Positions 42,607 through 51,644 of a stretch of 64,000 nucleotides of DNA are shown one piece after another. The notes beneath the pieces were generated by a model. That model saw nothing but the letters and a program-made list of their open reading frames with translations. It did not search any database and had not been told where the DNA came from. The stretch comes from JBFYTX01 sp963739515. Its GTDB lineage: Bacteria > Chloroflexota > Dehalococcoidia > Dehalococcoidales > RBG-16-60-22. Location: NCBI GenBank assembly GCA_963739515.1, contig CAVUAO010000003.1:1046826-1110825 (forward strand), given 5' to 3'. Made by a program: the position numbers and the translations under genes. Within the stretch, counting starts at the first letter, position 1. Each line of letters starts with the position of its first letter.

Positions 42607-43017
42607 ATGGAATATAAGCTGACCTCTAAAAATTATAATGAAGCGCTCAAGCAGGACAAGCTGCTGGGGCTGAAGTGCCGCGCCTGCGGGGCGGTCACCG
42701 TGCCGCCGGCCATGGTGTGCCGCCAATGCGCTGGCGCGGATATGGAAATCGTGGAGCTGAAGGGCAGCGGCACCATCAGGACATTTACCACCGTCTTTGT
42801 GGCGGCGGAAGGACGCGAGAGCGAAATACCTTATACCATCGTCATGGTGGAGATTGACGAAGGACCCTGGCTCATGGGCAAACTGGAGGGCATCGACCCT
42901 AAAACGGCTTCAATGGAGCTTATCGGCAAGAAGGTAAAGATGGGGCATAAGGTCTTCCCCGGCGATAAGTACTCCGCCGGAGAGGGCGTCCTGCCCCTCT
43001 TTAGCCTGGTGAATTGA
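42607..43017 (+). CDS. Zn-ribbon OB-fold protein (DUF35), thiolase partner
   Basis: 136 aa. The N-terminal rubredoxin-like zinc ribbon has CRACGA and CRQCAG; an OB-fold follows (residues about 55-130; ELKGSGTIRTFTTVFV, PYTIVMVEIDEGPWLMGKLEG). In related systems the DUF35 subunit bridges the thiolase and HMG-CoA synthase or binds acyl-CoA. No HMG-CoA synthase is visible here. Same strand as the thiolase, 13 nt apart. Confidence 0.9.
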   Translation: MEYKLTSKNYNEALKQDKLLGLKCRACGAVTVPPAMVCRQCAGADMEIVELKGSGTIRTFTTVFVAAEGRESEIPYTIVMVEIDEGPWLMGKLEGIDPKTASMELIGKKVKMGHKVFPGDKYSAGEGVLPLFSLVN

Positions 43018-43024
43018 TATTATC

Positions 43025-43788
43025 ATGGCGGAGAAATATTCAAGACATTTGAGGTTCGCGTCCGTGACCAATTTCCGCGACCTTGGCGGTTACCGGGCGC
43101 GGCACGGGCCGTACCATAGCCTGGCGCCGGCTTTTCCGCAGCGGCGAGCTGGCGAGAATCACGAGGCACTGACTTTAAACGGCTGATGGCAGAAATCGGT
43201 CCGGTTGCGGTCGTGGACTTAAGGAGCAAATTCGAAGTTGAGCGGCAAGGAATCGGCCTTCTCTCCGAAGCCGGTATCAAATACCATAACATATCGTTTA
43301 TCGCTGACGGCGGCGATCGAACGGCGGATGAGCGAAGATTTAAAGAGTTTAAAAACATGGGCGAATTTTACCTCGACCTGATGCCGCAAAAAGCGTACGG
43401 CCGGCAGATTATCGAAGCGCTGGAAGTCATCGCCGCTCCGGAGAATCACCCGCTTATCTTCAACTGCGCCGTCGGCAAAGACCGGACGGGTATATTGGCG
43501 GCCGTTCTGCTGAGTGTTCTGGGCGTTGCCGATGAAGATATTATCGAAGACTACACGCTGTCGGGTCCGTACATGGAAGAGCTTTTGAAAAATATCGGCA
43601 ATGACCCGCAAATACCGGAGAATGTTAAAGCGCTGCCCGGCTTTTTCTGGAAAGCCACCGCTGAGTCGATGGCCCTGTTTTTGAACACCCTGCGGCGGGA
43701 TTACGGTTCAATCAGAGGCTACCTCGAATTTATGGGAAGCGAGACTGCCCTGGTGGAACGACTCGAGAGAGCGCTGCTGACGGGGTAA
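43025..43788 (+). pseudogene. Tyrosine phosphatase (Y_phosphatase3) with two frameshifts
   Basis: ATG 43025 starts HLRFASVTNFRDLGGYRAR, the classic beginning of this phosphatase family, but the frame ends at about 43,185. Reading +1 from near 43,110 gives TIAWRRLFRSGELARITRH, and reading +1 again from near 43,165 gives DFKRLMAEIGPVAVVDLRS, continuous to 43788. The catalytic P-loop FNCAVGKDRTG has Cys and Arg intact. Two single-base insertions would therefore explain the whole break. The C-terminal part is about 200 aa. Likely a dual-specificity or lipid phosphatase when intact. Confidence 0.75.
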
Positions 43789-43851
43789 GCGTTCATCTTT
43801 CCTTCAGTGTATTTTCCTTCAGATTTCGTATTCCAATAATCCATCTTCGTA

Positions 43852-43880
43852 TTGCATCAAGCTACGCATCGCGGTAAAAT
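43852..43880 (+). promoter_or_regulatory. Promoter of the aro operon
   Basis: -35 TTGCAT (43852-43857), 17-nt spacer, -10 TAAAAT (43875-43880). Transcription would begin about 43,886-43,888, at the aroB ATG (43888), with no room for a Shine-Dalgarno sequence. A leaderless mRNA is suggested. Confidence 0.55.
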
Positions 43881-43887
43881 GACATAA

Positions 43888-44970
43888 ATGAAAAAAGTAA
43901 ACGTTGAACTGGGCGATAGAAGCTATGAGGTACGCGTCGGCGCCGGCCTGCTGGGGCGTCTGGGGCTCTGGCTGAGGGAAAAAGGTTATACGGGCAGGGC
44001 GGTCATTATCACCGATACTGTCGTGAGAAATCTTTACGCCGATACGTTGATCTCAAGTCTTAACCAGGCCGGCTTTGAGGCCACGCTTCTGGAGGTGCCG
44101 CCGGGCGAGGAACAAAAATCCCTGGAGACGGCGGCCGGACTCTACGATAAAATGACGGGTGCCTTCGCGGAAAGGACGACACCGGTGCTGGCGCTGGGCG
44201 GCGGCGTTATCGGCGACCTGGCCGGGTTCGTGGCGGCCACTTATTTACGGGGATTGCCGCTGGTGCAGGTGCCGACGACGCTCCTGGCGCAGGTGGACAG
44301 CAGCATCGGCGGCAAAACGGCGGTCGACCACGGCGAACTCAAGAACATCATCGGCGTTTTTTATCAGCCGGTCATGGTGGCGGCTGATATCGACACTCTG
44401 AAAACACTGCCGCCGAACGAACTGGCCAACGGTCTGGCCGAGGTTATCAAAGCCGCGGCGGCCAGAAATGCCAGTCTCTTTAGATTCCTTGAAACTAATA
44501 TTAACAAAGCCAGGGAGCTCGACCCTGAAGTGCTGGAGAATATAATCGCCGAAGCCGTCCGGACCAAGACGGAGCTCGTTGTGAAGGACGAAAGGGAGAA
44601 AAAGGGCCCGCGGCTAATCCTGAACTTCGGGCATACCGTCGGCCACGCCATTGAAGCCGTCTCCGGTTTCGGACTGAAGCACGGGCAGGCGGTCGCTATC
44701 GGTATGATGGCGGCGGCCAGAATCTCGCGGCGGATGGGGCTGCTGGAAAAAAGCGAATTCGAACGGCTGGAGAAGCTTATCACGGCCGCCGGGCTGCCGA
44801 CGCAGATGCCGGACATCGATAAAAGCAGGGTCATGGAAGCCATGCGGCACGATAAAAAGGTCCGGGGCGATATCATCAGGTTCGTCCTGCTCAAGTCCAT
44901 CGGGAACGCCTTTTTTAGCGAGGAAGTCGACCCCGCGCTGGTCAAGGAGGTGCTGGTTGGCTGGGGCTAG
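43888..44970 (+). CDS. aroB: 3-dehydroquinate synthase
   Basis: Second step of the shikimate pathway; 360 aa. GGGVIGDLAGFVAATYLRG binds NAD, PTTLLAQVDSSIGGKTAVDH carries substrate and zinc residues, and LNFGHTVGHAIEA and HGQAVAIGM supply the metal His. First gene of an eight-gene operon. DAHP synthase, the first enzyme, is not in the window. No Shine-Dalgarno before ATG 43888. Confidence 0.95.
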   Translation: MKKVNVELGDRSYEVRVGAGLLGRLGLWLREKGYTGRAVIITDTVVRNLYADTLISSLNQAGFEATLLEVPPGEEQKSLETAAGLYDKMTGAFAERTTPVLALGGGVIGDLAGFVAATYLRGLPLVQVPTTLLAQVDSSIGGKTAVDHGELKNIIGVFYQPVMVAADIDTLKTLPPNELANGLAEVIKAAAARNASLFRFLETNINKARELDPEVLENIIAEAVRTKTELVVKDEREKKGPRLILNFGHTVGHAIEAVSGFGLKHGQAVAIGMMAAARISRRMGLLEKSEFERLEKLITAAGLPTQMPDIDKSRVMEAMRHDKKVRGDIIRFVLLKSIGNAFFSEEVDPALVKEVLVGWG

Positions 44971-45625
44971 ACCGCGGATATGCGCCGCCATCGTTACTGA
45001 CGACCTGCCCGTGATAAGAAAAGTCGAGCCGCTGGTCGATTTATTCGAGGTGCGCATCGACTTGATTGGCAGAGAGTGGCGGAAGGTCGCCGGGCGTTTG
45101 AAGAAGCCCTGGATAGCCTGCAACCGCCGGGCGGAGGAGGGGGGAAAATGGAAAGGGAGCGAGCCAGCAAGAATCAAGGAGCTTCTCAGCGCTATTGACC
45201 TTGGCGCTAACATCGTAGATGTCGAACTTGGCACGCCGCGCGTGGAAAAAGTCGTCGCTAAAATAAAAGGCCAGGCGGAATGCTTGCTTTCGTACCACGA
45301 TATTACAGGAACGCCCGATTTTGAAAAGATGAAAGAGATAATCATGCGTCAAATAAATACCGGCGCGGATATCTGCAAAGTGGTCACCACTGCCCGCAGC
45401 TTTAAGGACAATTTGTCCGTCTTGCGGCTTATTAAGGAATTTCCCAGGGAAAAGGTGGTCGCCTTCGCCATGGGGGAGGCGGGGCAAATATCGCGGGTGC
45501 TTTGCCCGCTGGCGGGGGGGTACTTTACCTATGGTTCTATCGAAGAAGGTAGAGAGTCGGCGGAGGGACAGATAGCGGTAAGTAAATTACGCAGAATTTA
45601 CGAGATGCTGAGTAAAGTAAAATGA
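44957..45625 (+). CDS. aroD: 3-dehydroquinate dehydratase, type I
   Basis: Converts dehydroquinate to dehydroshikimate by a Schiff base; 222 aa. The catalytic Lys is in GADICKVVTTARS, the His in SYHDITGTPDF, and the first strand RICAAIVTDDLPV is recognisable. The start is TTG 44957 inside the end of aroB (14-nt overlap). The type I enzyme is shorter by about 20 residues than the Escherichia form. Confidence 0.92.
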   Translation: MAGARPRICAAIVTDDLPVIRKVEPLVDLFEVRIDLIGREWRKVAGRLKKPWIACNRRAEEGGKWKGSEPARIKELLSAIDLGANIVDVELGTPRVEKVVAKIKGQAECLLSYHDITGTPDFEKMKEIIMRQINTGADICKVVTTARSFKDNLSVLRLIKEFPREKVVAFAMGEAGQISRVLCPLAGGYFTYGSIEEGRESAEGQIAVSKLRRIYEMLSKVK

Positions 45626-46347
45626 TAAAAGCAGAAGCAATGAAGCCTTTTGGCCTGGCGATTAAAGATTACTACGCCGGAGATACCAGAGCGACGGTAA
45701 AAATTTCCCGTGATGACGGCGAGGTAAACGACCTGGCTATCGCCTCTTTTTTCAGGAGTCCCACGGCTATTCCTCTGGATAAAGCAGCTCTTGAAGCCTG
45801 CTGCGGTCGGGTGCTGGATGTTGGGGCGGGGGTGGGCATTCACAGCCTCTATCTGCAGGAAAAAGGCTTTTCCGTGTGCGCGATGGACATATCGCCGGAA
45901 GCCTGTGAGGTAATGCGGGAGCGGGGCGTAAAAGAGGTTTACTGCGCCAGTTTCGCTGATTTTACCGCTGGGCTGTTTGATACCCTTTTAATACTGGGAC
46001 GCAGCATCGGCATGGTCGAAGACCTCTCCGGACTGGATGATTTTTTAAAAAGAGCCCGCCGGTTGGTCAAACGCAGGGGACAAATATTGCTAAATTCTCT
46101 CGATGTCAGCCAGACGCCTAACCCGCAGCACTTGGCTTATCATCGGGCCAATAGACAGGCGGGGAGGTATATCGGGGAAGTTAAGATGCAGTTGGAGTAT
46201 CAGGGAGTTAAGGCTCCGGTTACCGGGTACCTGCATGTAGATGCGGCAACATTGGCCGGTCACGCGGAAAAGGCCGGCTGGTTATGTAATATCCTCGTCC
46301 AGGAAGAAGACGGTAATTATCTGGCACAACTAACGAGGAAGAACTGA
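45622..46347 (+). CDS. Class I SAM-dependent methyltransferase
   Basis: 241 aa. The SAM-binding loop VLDVGAGVGIHSLYLQEKG lies near residue 57, MDISPEACEVM and DTLLILGRSIGMVE follow, as in small-molecule methyltransferases. Unusual in a shikimate operon; it overlaps aroD by 4 nt (ATGA) and is 1 nt from aroE, so it is surely cotranscribed. The substrate cannot be named; a shikimate-pathway metabolite or a quinone-like product are guesses. Confidence 0.85.
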   Translation: MIKAEAMKPFGLAIKDYYAGDTRATVKISRDDGEVNDLAIASFFRSPTAIPLDKAALEACCGRVLDVGAGVGIHSLYLQEKGFSVCAMDISPEACEVMRERGVKEVYCASFADFTAGLFDTLLILGRSIGMVEDLSGLDDFLKRARRLVKRRGQILLNSLDVSQTPNPQHLAYHRANRQAGRYIGEVKMQLEYQGVKAPVTGYLHVDAATLAGHAEKAGWLCNILVQEEDGNYLAQLTRKN

Positions 46348-46348
46348 C

Positions 46349-47218
46349 GTGGCTATCTCCGGAAAAACTCAAATCTGCGCGCTCATCGGCGACCCCGTGG
46401 CGCACACGATGTCCCCGGCGATGCACAACGCCGCCTTTAAAAAGCTCGGGCTGGACTACCTCTATATCCCGTTCCGGGTGAAACCGGAACAATTGCCTCA
46501 AGCGGTGGCCGGTTTGAGGGCTTTGAACGTGAGGGGCTTTAACGTCACCATCCCTCATAAAGTGTCCGTGATACCCCTGCTGGACAGCCTCGACCCTCTG
46601 GCAAAAAAGATTGGCGCGGTCAATACCGTGGTCAATGACGCTGGGGCTTTAAAGGGCTTTAACACCGATGCCGAAGGCTTTCTGCGGGCGCTGACGGGGC
46701 AGGGAATTCAGCCTCGGGGTAAAAACGTGGTCGTGCTGGGAGCAGGCGGCGCCTCCCGGGCGATCAGCTATATCCTCGCCCAAAATAGAGCCAACCTGAC
46801 CGTTCTCAATAGAAAGCTCGAGCTGGACTGGGCGAAAAATATCGCCCGCCTGATAAAAAAGGAACTCAAGAAAGACATTAAGGTAGGGGAGTCGACATCA
46901 GCGGCGCTATCTGCAGCCCTGGAAAGGGCCGATATCCTCGTCAATGCCACCAGCGTGGGCATGAATCCGGCCAGTGATAAAAGTCCCATACCGGCGGGGC
47001 TGTTGACACCCCGCCTCGTCGTTTTCGATATCGTCTATAATCCCGTCGCGACCAAACTGCTTCAGGAAGCTGAAGTCGCCGGCGCCAAGGTAATCAGCGG
47101 GATTGATATGCTGGCCTGGCAGGGCGCGCTGGCTTTCGAGAAATGGACGGGTCAGCTGGCCCCGCTCGACCTCATGCGCCGGGAGGCCGTTAAAATGCTG
47201 GAGAGCCATGAAGACTAG
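46349..47218 (+). CDS. aroE: Shikimate dehydrogenase
   Basis: NADPH-dependent reduction of dehydroshikimate; 289 aa. Substrate site SPAMHNAAFKKLGLDY and NVTIPHKVSV with the catalytic Lys; the NADP loop is VVLGAGGASRAISY near residue 130. It carries the C-terminal helices of the family (GIDMLAWQGALAFEKW). The start GTG 46349 has AGGAAG upstream. Confidence 0.94.
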   Translation: MAISGKTQICALIGDPVAHTMSPAMHNAAFKKLGLDYLYIPFRVKPEQLPQAVAGLRALNVRGFNVTIPHKVSVIPLLDSLDPLAKKIGAVNTVVNDAGALKGFNTDAEGFLRALTGQGIQPRGKNVVVLGAGGASRAISYILAQNRANLTVLNRKLELDWAKNIARLIKKELKKDIKVGESTSAALSAALERADILVNATSVGMNPASDKSPIPAGLLTPRLVVFDIVYNPVATKLLQEAEVAGAKVISGIDMLAWQGALAFEKWTGQLAPLDLMRREAVKMLESHED

Positions 47219-47738
47219 CGTCGCCCTGGTTGGCTTCATGGGGACGGGGAAAACGGCGGTGGGGAAATTGCTCGCCCAAAAGCTGGGCAAGGAGTTCATC
47301 GAGCTGGATGCCCTGATTGAAAAACGAGCCGGGAAGTCCATCCCGGAGATATTCCGGCAGGACGGCGAGATAGTGTTCCGGGAGCTTGAAATCCAGGTCA
47401 CTAAAGACATCGCCGCAAAAAAGAACGCTGTCATCGCCTGCGGCGGCGGTATCGTGTTGAATACGATAAACATCGACCGCCTGCGGCAGGAGTGCATTAT
47501 CGGTTGCCTGACGGCTTCGCCGGCGGCGATTTTAAAGCGGACGGCGAAAGATAAAGACGGGAGGCCGCTGCTGGCCGTGGACGACCGCCTGGCGCAGATT
47601 AAGGAGCTTTTACAGTTCCGCCGGCCCTTTTACGAGAGGGCGGCGGATATTACCGTGAATAACTCCCGGCTTAAGCCTGAAGCCGTCGTCCGAATCATTA
47701 TCGCGAAGTTAAAAGAGCATGAAGATTACCGTTTATAA
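47208..47738 (+). CDS. aroK: Shikimate kinase
   Basis: 176 aa from ATG 47208, which overlaps the aroE stop by 11 nt. P-loop GFMGTGKTAVGKLLA (residues about 8-22), the DALIEKRAGKSI shikimate site, RELEIQVTKDI and the GGGIVLN segment are present; the lid region has RTAKDKDGRPLL. The longer frame from 47103 is internal to aroE. Confidence 0.93.
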   Translation: MKTSVALVGFMGTGKTAVGKLLAQKLGKEFIELDALIEKRAGKSIPEIFRQDGEIVFRELEIQVTKDIAAKKNAVIACGGGIVLNTINIDRLRQECIIGCLTASPAAILKRTAKDKDGRPLLAVDDRLAQIKELLQFRRPFYERAADITVNNSRLKPEAVVRIIIAKLKEHEDYRL

Positions 47739-48990
47739 AAGCGAAGCGAAGGGGAAAGTGGACGTCCCTTCTTCCAAGAGCCTGACCATCCGCGCGCTGA
47801 TGTGCGCCGCCCTGAGCAAAGGGACGAGCGAGATTGTCCACCCGCTGGTCAGCGAGGATACCGGTGCCGCCGCCGCGGTGCTGGGACAGGTCGGCGTGAT
47901 GATAAAAAAAGAGGCTGATTTATGGCGGGTCACCGGGGGGACTTTACAGGCGTCTCCCCAGGACCTTTTCTGCGGCGAATCGGCCGCCACCCTGAGATTT
48001 ATGACGGCCATAGCGGCGCTGATTCCGGGAAGGCACCGGCTGACCGGCGGACCATCCCTTTCCCGGAGACCGGTCAAACCGTTGGTGGATGCCATAAAAC
48101 AGTTGGGGATAAACGTCTCCGCGACCGGCAAGGGCACGCCGCCAGTGACTGTCGAAGGCGGCATCCTCAAAGGAAATGTTGCGGAATTGCCGGGGGATAT
48201 CAGCTCACAGTTTATCTCGGCTTTACTTTTAATTGCCCCCTGCGCCACGAAAGGCATGACCATCCGTTTGACCACCCCCCTGACCTCAAAACCTTACGTT
48301 GATATGACATTCTGGTGTTTGCAGCAGTTCGGCATTAAGGTCCAGGCTTCGGTAAATAACTATATCGTGCTGCGGCAGAGATATCAGCCAGCCCGGCTGG
48401 AAATTGAGGGCGACTGGTCGTCGGCTTCGTATTTCTTGGCTCTGGGAGCCGTTTCCGAAGGGATAGAAGTCGGTAATTTAAATCCGGACAGCCTCCAGGG
48501 CGACCGCGTTATTATCGATTTCCTGCGTGATATGGGCGCCAATATTAAAGTCTCCGGCAATGCCATTACCGTTTCCCGGGGTAACCTGCGGGGGATAAAT
48601 GCCAACCTGGCCGACTGCATTGACCTGCTGCCGACGATGGCGGTACTGGCGGCCCTGGCTAAAGGCAGGAGCGAGTTTAGCGGCATCGGTCGCGCCAGCC
48701 TCAAAGAGTCGGACCGGGTGACGGCGGTCAGGAATAATTTACAGAAAATGGGCGTCGAAGTGCTCGCGGCACGCGACAGTCTGATTATCAATAGTCCGGC
48801 TGAGGCCGGCCCGACACCGGCGGTTATCGATAGCTATGGCGACCACCGTATCGCCATGGCTTTCGGCGTGCTCGGCGCGGCGGTCAGCGGCGTGACCATT
48901 ACCGGCGCGGAAAGCGTCGCCAAGACTTTCCCGACCTATTGGGACATGCTGAAAAAGGTCGGGGTCAGGATGGAGACACATGCAGAATAG
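47719..48990 (+). CDS. aroA: 3-phosphoshikimate 1-carboxyvinyltransferase (EPSP synthase)
   Basis: 423 aa. Active-site SKSLTIRALMCAALSKG near residue 20, CGESAATLRFMTAIAAL near residue 95, ISSQFISALLL, and LKESDRVTAVRNNL in the second domain. CGESAATLRFM differs at the Gly/Ala spot (GESAATLR against the GNSGTxxR of class I), fitting a class II-like, glyphosate-tolerant form; this is an inference from one motif. It overlaps aroK by 20 nt and aroC by 11 nt. Confidence 0.94.
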   Translation: MKITVYKSEAKGKVDVPSSKSLTIRALMCAALSKGTSEIVHPLVSEDTGAAAAVLGQVGVMIKKEADLWRVTGGTLQASPQDLFCGESAATLRFMTAIAALIPGRHRLTGGPSLSRRPVKPLVDAIKQLGINVSATGKGTPPVTVEGGILKGNVAELPGDISSQFISALLLIAPCATKGMTIRLTTPLTSKPYVDMTFWCLQQFGIKVQASVNNYIVLRQRYQPARLEIEGDWSSASYFLALGAVSEGIEVGNLNPDSLQGDRVIIDFLRDMGANIKVSGNAITVSRGNLRGINANLADCIDLLPTMAVLAALAKGRSEFSGIGRASLKESDRVTAVRNNLQKMGVEVLAARDSLIINSPAEAGPTPAVIDSYGDHRIAMAFGVLGAAVSGVTITGAESVAKTFPTYWDMLKKVGVRMETHAE

Positions 48991-50071
48991 TCTGGGAAAA
49001 TTATTTACCATCACCAGCTTTGGGGAAAGCCACGGTCATTGCGTTGGCGTCGTCGTCGACGGCTGCCCCGCCGGCCTGCCCCTCTCTCTGGCGGATGTTC
49101 AGAAAGATGTGGACCGGCGTAAAGCCGGCGGCGGCCCGGCATCGACCTCCCGGCGGGAAAAAGATAAGGTGGAGATTTTATCCGGTGTTCTCAATGGTTT
49201 CACCACCGGCGCGCCCATCTGCCTGCTCATAAAGAATGAGGACGTCGACGACAGCGATTATGAGAAAATCAGATTCAAACTACGTCCCGGACATGCCGAT
49301 TATACCGCTTTTATCAAATACGGCGGCTTTAACGACTGGCGGGGCGGGGGCCGGTTTTCGGGTCGGATTACCGCCTCATTTGTGATGGCGGGGGCCATCG
49401 CGAAAAAACTTTTAGACCTGATTGGCATCGACATTATCGCCTATACAGTGGCTATCGGCGGGATTACGGCTAAAGCGTTTGATTGTTCAAAAATAAAGAA
49501 AAATATTACGAAAGACCCGTTGTTCTGCGCCGACCCGCAAGCTTCGAAGAAAATGTTGGGGCTCATCGCTAAGGCAAAAGAAGCTGGTGATAGCCTCGGC
49601 GGCATTATCGAAGGCGTCGCTCTGAACTTACCCGCCGGGCTGGGCGAGCCGCTCTTCGACAATCTGGATGGGGAATTAGCTAAAGCCCTGTTCGCCATCC
49701 CGGCGGTCAAAGGCGTGGAGTTCGGGGCGGGTTTCGCCGCCGCCCGTTTGAAGGGCTCGGAAAACAACGACCCATTTATCATTAAAGACGGCAGAATAGC
49801 CTCCACTACCAATAACGCCGGCGGCGTGCTCGGCGGTATCTCCAGCGGTATGCCGCTGGTGGTCAGGGTGGCGGTCAAGCCTCCTGCTTCCATCGCCATG
49901 GAACAGCAAACGGTGGATATTCAAAAAATGAAAGCCACGGCGCTAAAAGTCGGCGGTCGGCACGACGTCTGCATTGTCCCGAGGGCGGTGCCCGTGGTCG
50001 AAGCCATGATGGCAGTCACCCTCGCCGATTTCGCCCTCAGGGCCGGCCGGATACCGGGGGTAATCAAATGA
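48980..50071 (+). CDS. aroC: Chorismate synthase
   Basis: Reduced-FMN-dependent last step to chorismate; 363 aa. LGKLFTITSFGESHGHCVGVV near the N-terminus and GGRFSGRITASFVMAGAIAKK mark the family, as do the C-terminal GRHDVCIVPRAVPVVEAM residues. It starts inside aroA. A dedicated NAD(P)H-flavin reductase is not nearby. Confidence 0.95.
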   Translation: MQNSLGKLFTITSFGESHGHCVGVVVDGCPAGLPLSLADVQKDVDRRKAGGGPASTSRREKDKVEILSGVLNGFTTGAPICLLIKNEDVDDSDYEKIRFKLRPGHADYTAFIKYGGFNDWRGGGRFSGRITASFVMAGAIAKKLLDLIGIDIIAYTVAIGGITAKAFDCSKIKKNITKDPLFCADPQASKKMLGLIAKAKEAGDSLGGIIEGVALNLPAGLGEPLFDNLDGELAKALFAIPAVKGVEFGAGFAAARLKGSENNDPFIIKDGRIASTTNNAGGVLGGISSGMPLVVRVAVKPPASIAMEQQTVDIQKMKATALKVGGRHDVCIVPRAVPVVEAMMAVTLADFALRAGRIPGVIK

Positions 50072-51153
50072 AAATCGATGAATTACGAAAAAAGATCGAC
50101 GCGATAGACGCGCGTATCGTCGAGCTTATCGCCGAGCGCCAGGAAATTTCTAAAGAAATCGGTAAAGGCAAGAAGAAGACGAGCCGGCTTATCGAGGACC
50201 GGGAGCGCGAGCTAAAAGTCCTGAGGAACGTGCGCAGCCTGGCCCGCGTGAAAAAGATAAGCCCGGGCGATATCGAGAATATCTACCGGCAGATTATCAG
50301 CGCCAGCAAGAAAATCCAGGGCGTGGCGGTGGCTTATCAGGGCGAGCCGGGCGCTTATTCCGAGGAGGCCGCCATCAGGTTCTTCGGGAAATCGACCAAA
50401 GGCGTGCCTTACGATAACCTCGACCAGGTCTTCGAGGCGGTGGAGGCGGGAGAGGCTCCCTTCGCTCTAGTCCCGGTGGAGAACTCGCTGGAGGGGAGCA
50501 TCACCCGCGCCTACGACCTGTTGCTGGACTCGTCCCTCATGGTCTGCGGCGAGACGGAGCTGCGCATCAGCCACTGCTTGATCGCCATCGAAGGCGCCGG
50601 CCTGGATACCATCAAGTTCGTCTATTCCCATCCCCAGGCTTTGGGGCAGAGTCGCAATTTTCTGAAGCAGCTCAATGTGGAAATCGTTCCCGCCTCGGAC
50701 ACCGCCGGCAGCGTTCGTATGATAAAAGAGGAAGGGCGATTGGACTGCGCGGCGGTCGCCAGCGCCAAAGCCGCCGAACTCTACGGCATGAAAATCATCG
50801 CCCGGGAAATCGAGGACAACCCGCACAACTTCACCCGGTTTTTCGTGTTGTCTAAAGAGGACTCCCCGCCGACGGGCAACGATAAAACGTCTATCGTCTT
50901 TTCTCTAAAGCACAAGCCGGGGGCACTTTACGACTGCCTGGGGGAGTTTGCCCGGCGGAAGGTGAACCTGACCAAGCTGGAGAGCCGGCCCACCCGCCAC
51001 CAGCCCTGGGAATATAACTTTTACATGGACTTCTCCGGCCACCGCGAGGAAAAAGAGGTGGGGGAGGCTTTGAAAGCGCTGGAGGAGCACGCCGTCTTCG
51101 TCAAGATACTCGGGTCTTACCCGCGGGCGACGGTAGAGAGGCGAAGTTCTTGA
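50068..51153 (+). CDS. pheA: Chorismate mutase/prephenate dehydratase (P-protein)
   Basis: Converts chorismate to phenylpyruvate; 361 aa. The N-terminal chorismate mutase domain (residues about 1-85) has LRKKIDAIDARIVELIAERQ and IYRQIISASKKIQ. The dehydratase domain has YQGEPGAYSEEAAIRFFG and ALVPVENSLEGSITRAYDLL, and NPHNFTRFFVL. The C-terminal ACT domain is SIVFSLKHKPGALYDCLGEFA with the ESRP-like LESRPTRHQPWEYNFY, the Phe-binding regulatory site. It overlaps aroC by 4 nt and ends the operon. Confidence 0.95.
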   Translation: MKIDELRKKIDAIDARIVELIAERQEISKEIGKGKKKTSRLIEDRERELKVLRNVRSLARVKKISPGDIENIYRQIISASKKIQGVAVAYQGEPGAYSEEAAIRFFGKSTKGVPYDNLDQVFEAVEAGEAPFALVPVENSLEGSITRAYDLLLDSSLMVCGETELRISHCLIAIEGAGLDTIKFVYSHPQALGQSRNFLKQLNVEIVPASDTAGSVRMIKEEGRLDCAAVASAKAAELYGMKIIAREIEDNPHNFTRFFVLSKEDSPPTGNDKTSIVFSLKHKPGALYDCLGEFARRKVNLTKLESRPTRHQPWEYNFYMDFSGHREEKEVGEALKALEEHAVFVKILGSYPRATVERRSS

Positions 51154-51575
51154 ATCTGGTTTATGAAGACGAGTACGGAGCGTATTCAGGAGTCCGACCG
51201 GATTTCCTGAAGAAGTTTGTACCCAGAGAAATCAACCCCAACTTTGAAGCATACGATTCGATAGACGGGCAAAATCGTTTTATCGCTTCCAAATGCTCCC
51301 GCATACCTGGTGATGAAGAACCTGCGGCCGGAAGATTTGGAATTGATTTCAATAGAGGCAAGCCGACGCTGGCGGAAGCTCTTGAGTATGGGTCAGTCCT
51401 GCCTCACGGCTACAACTGGTTGAGTGATATCGCCTTTGGGGCTACAACCAAGGAAGAATACGAAAAAAGGCCGCGGTCTGGGATAGTTTTTACTCCTTCA
51501 TATGGGATACATCACCGCAGACGGTCTGGGTTGCACCGCATTCGGGTAGCATTAACCGGCCGCCGGATGAAATGA
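51150..51575 (+). CDS. Hypothetical protein after pheA
   Basis: Unrecognised 141 aa frame starting at TTG 51150, overlapping pheA by 4 nt. It has no membrane segment or known motif; the middle is rich in charged and aromatic residues and the end is Arg-rich (HHRRRSGLHRIRVALTGRR), which looks less like coding sequence. It may be a real gene of uncertain start, or a fragment. The region after it is AT-rich and degraded. Confidence 0.35.
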   Translation: MNLVYEDEYGAYSGVRPDFLKKFVPREINPNFEAYDSIDGQNRFIASKCSRIPGDEEPAAGRFGIDFNRGKPTLAEALEYGSVLPHGYNWLSDIAFGATTKEEYEKRPRSGIVFTPSYGIHHRRRSGLHRIRVALTGRRMK

Positions 51576-51644
51576 AGCCTTTCCCGAAATTAATATACGC
51601 TGAAAACGAGGGGTTGTGCGAAATGTCTTTCAACGATAAAAGCA

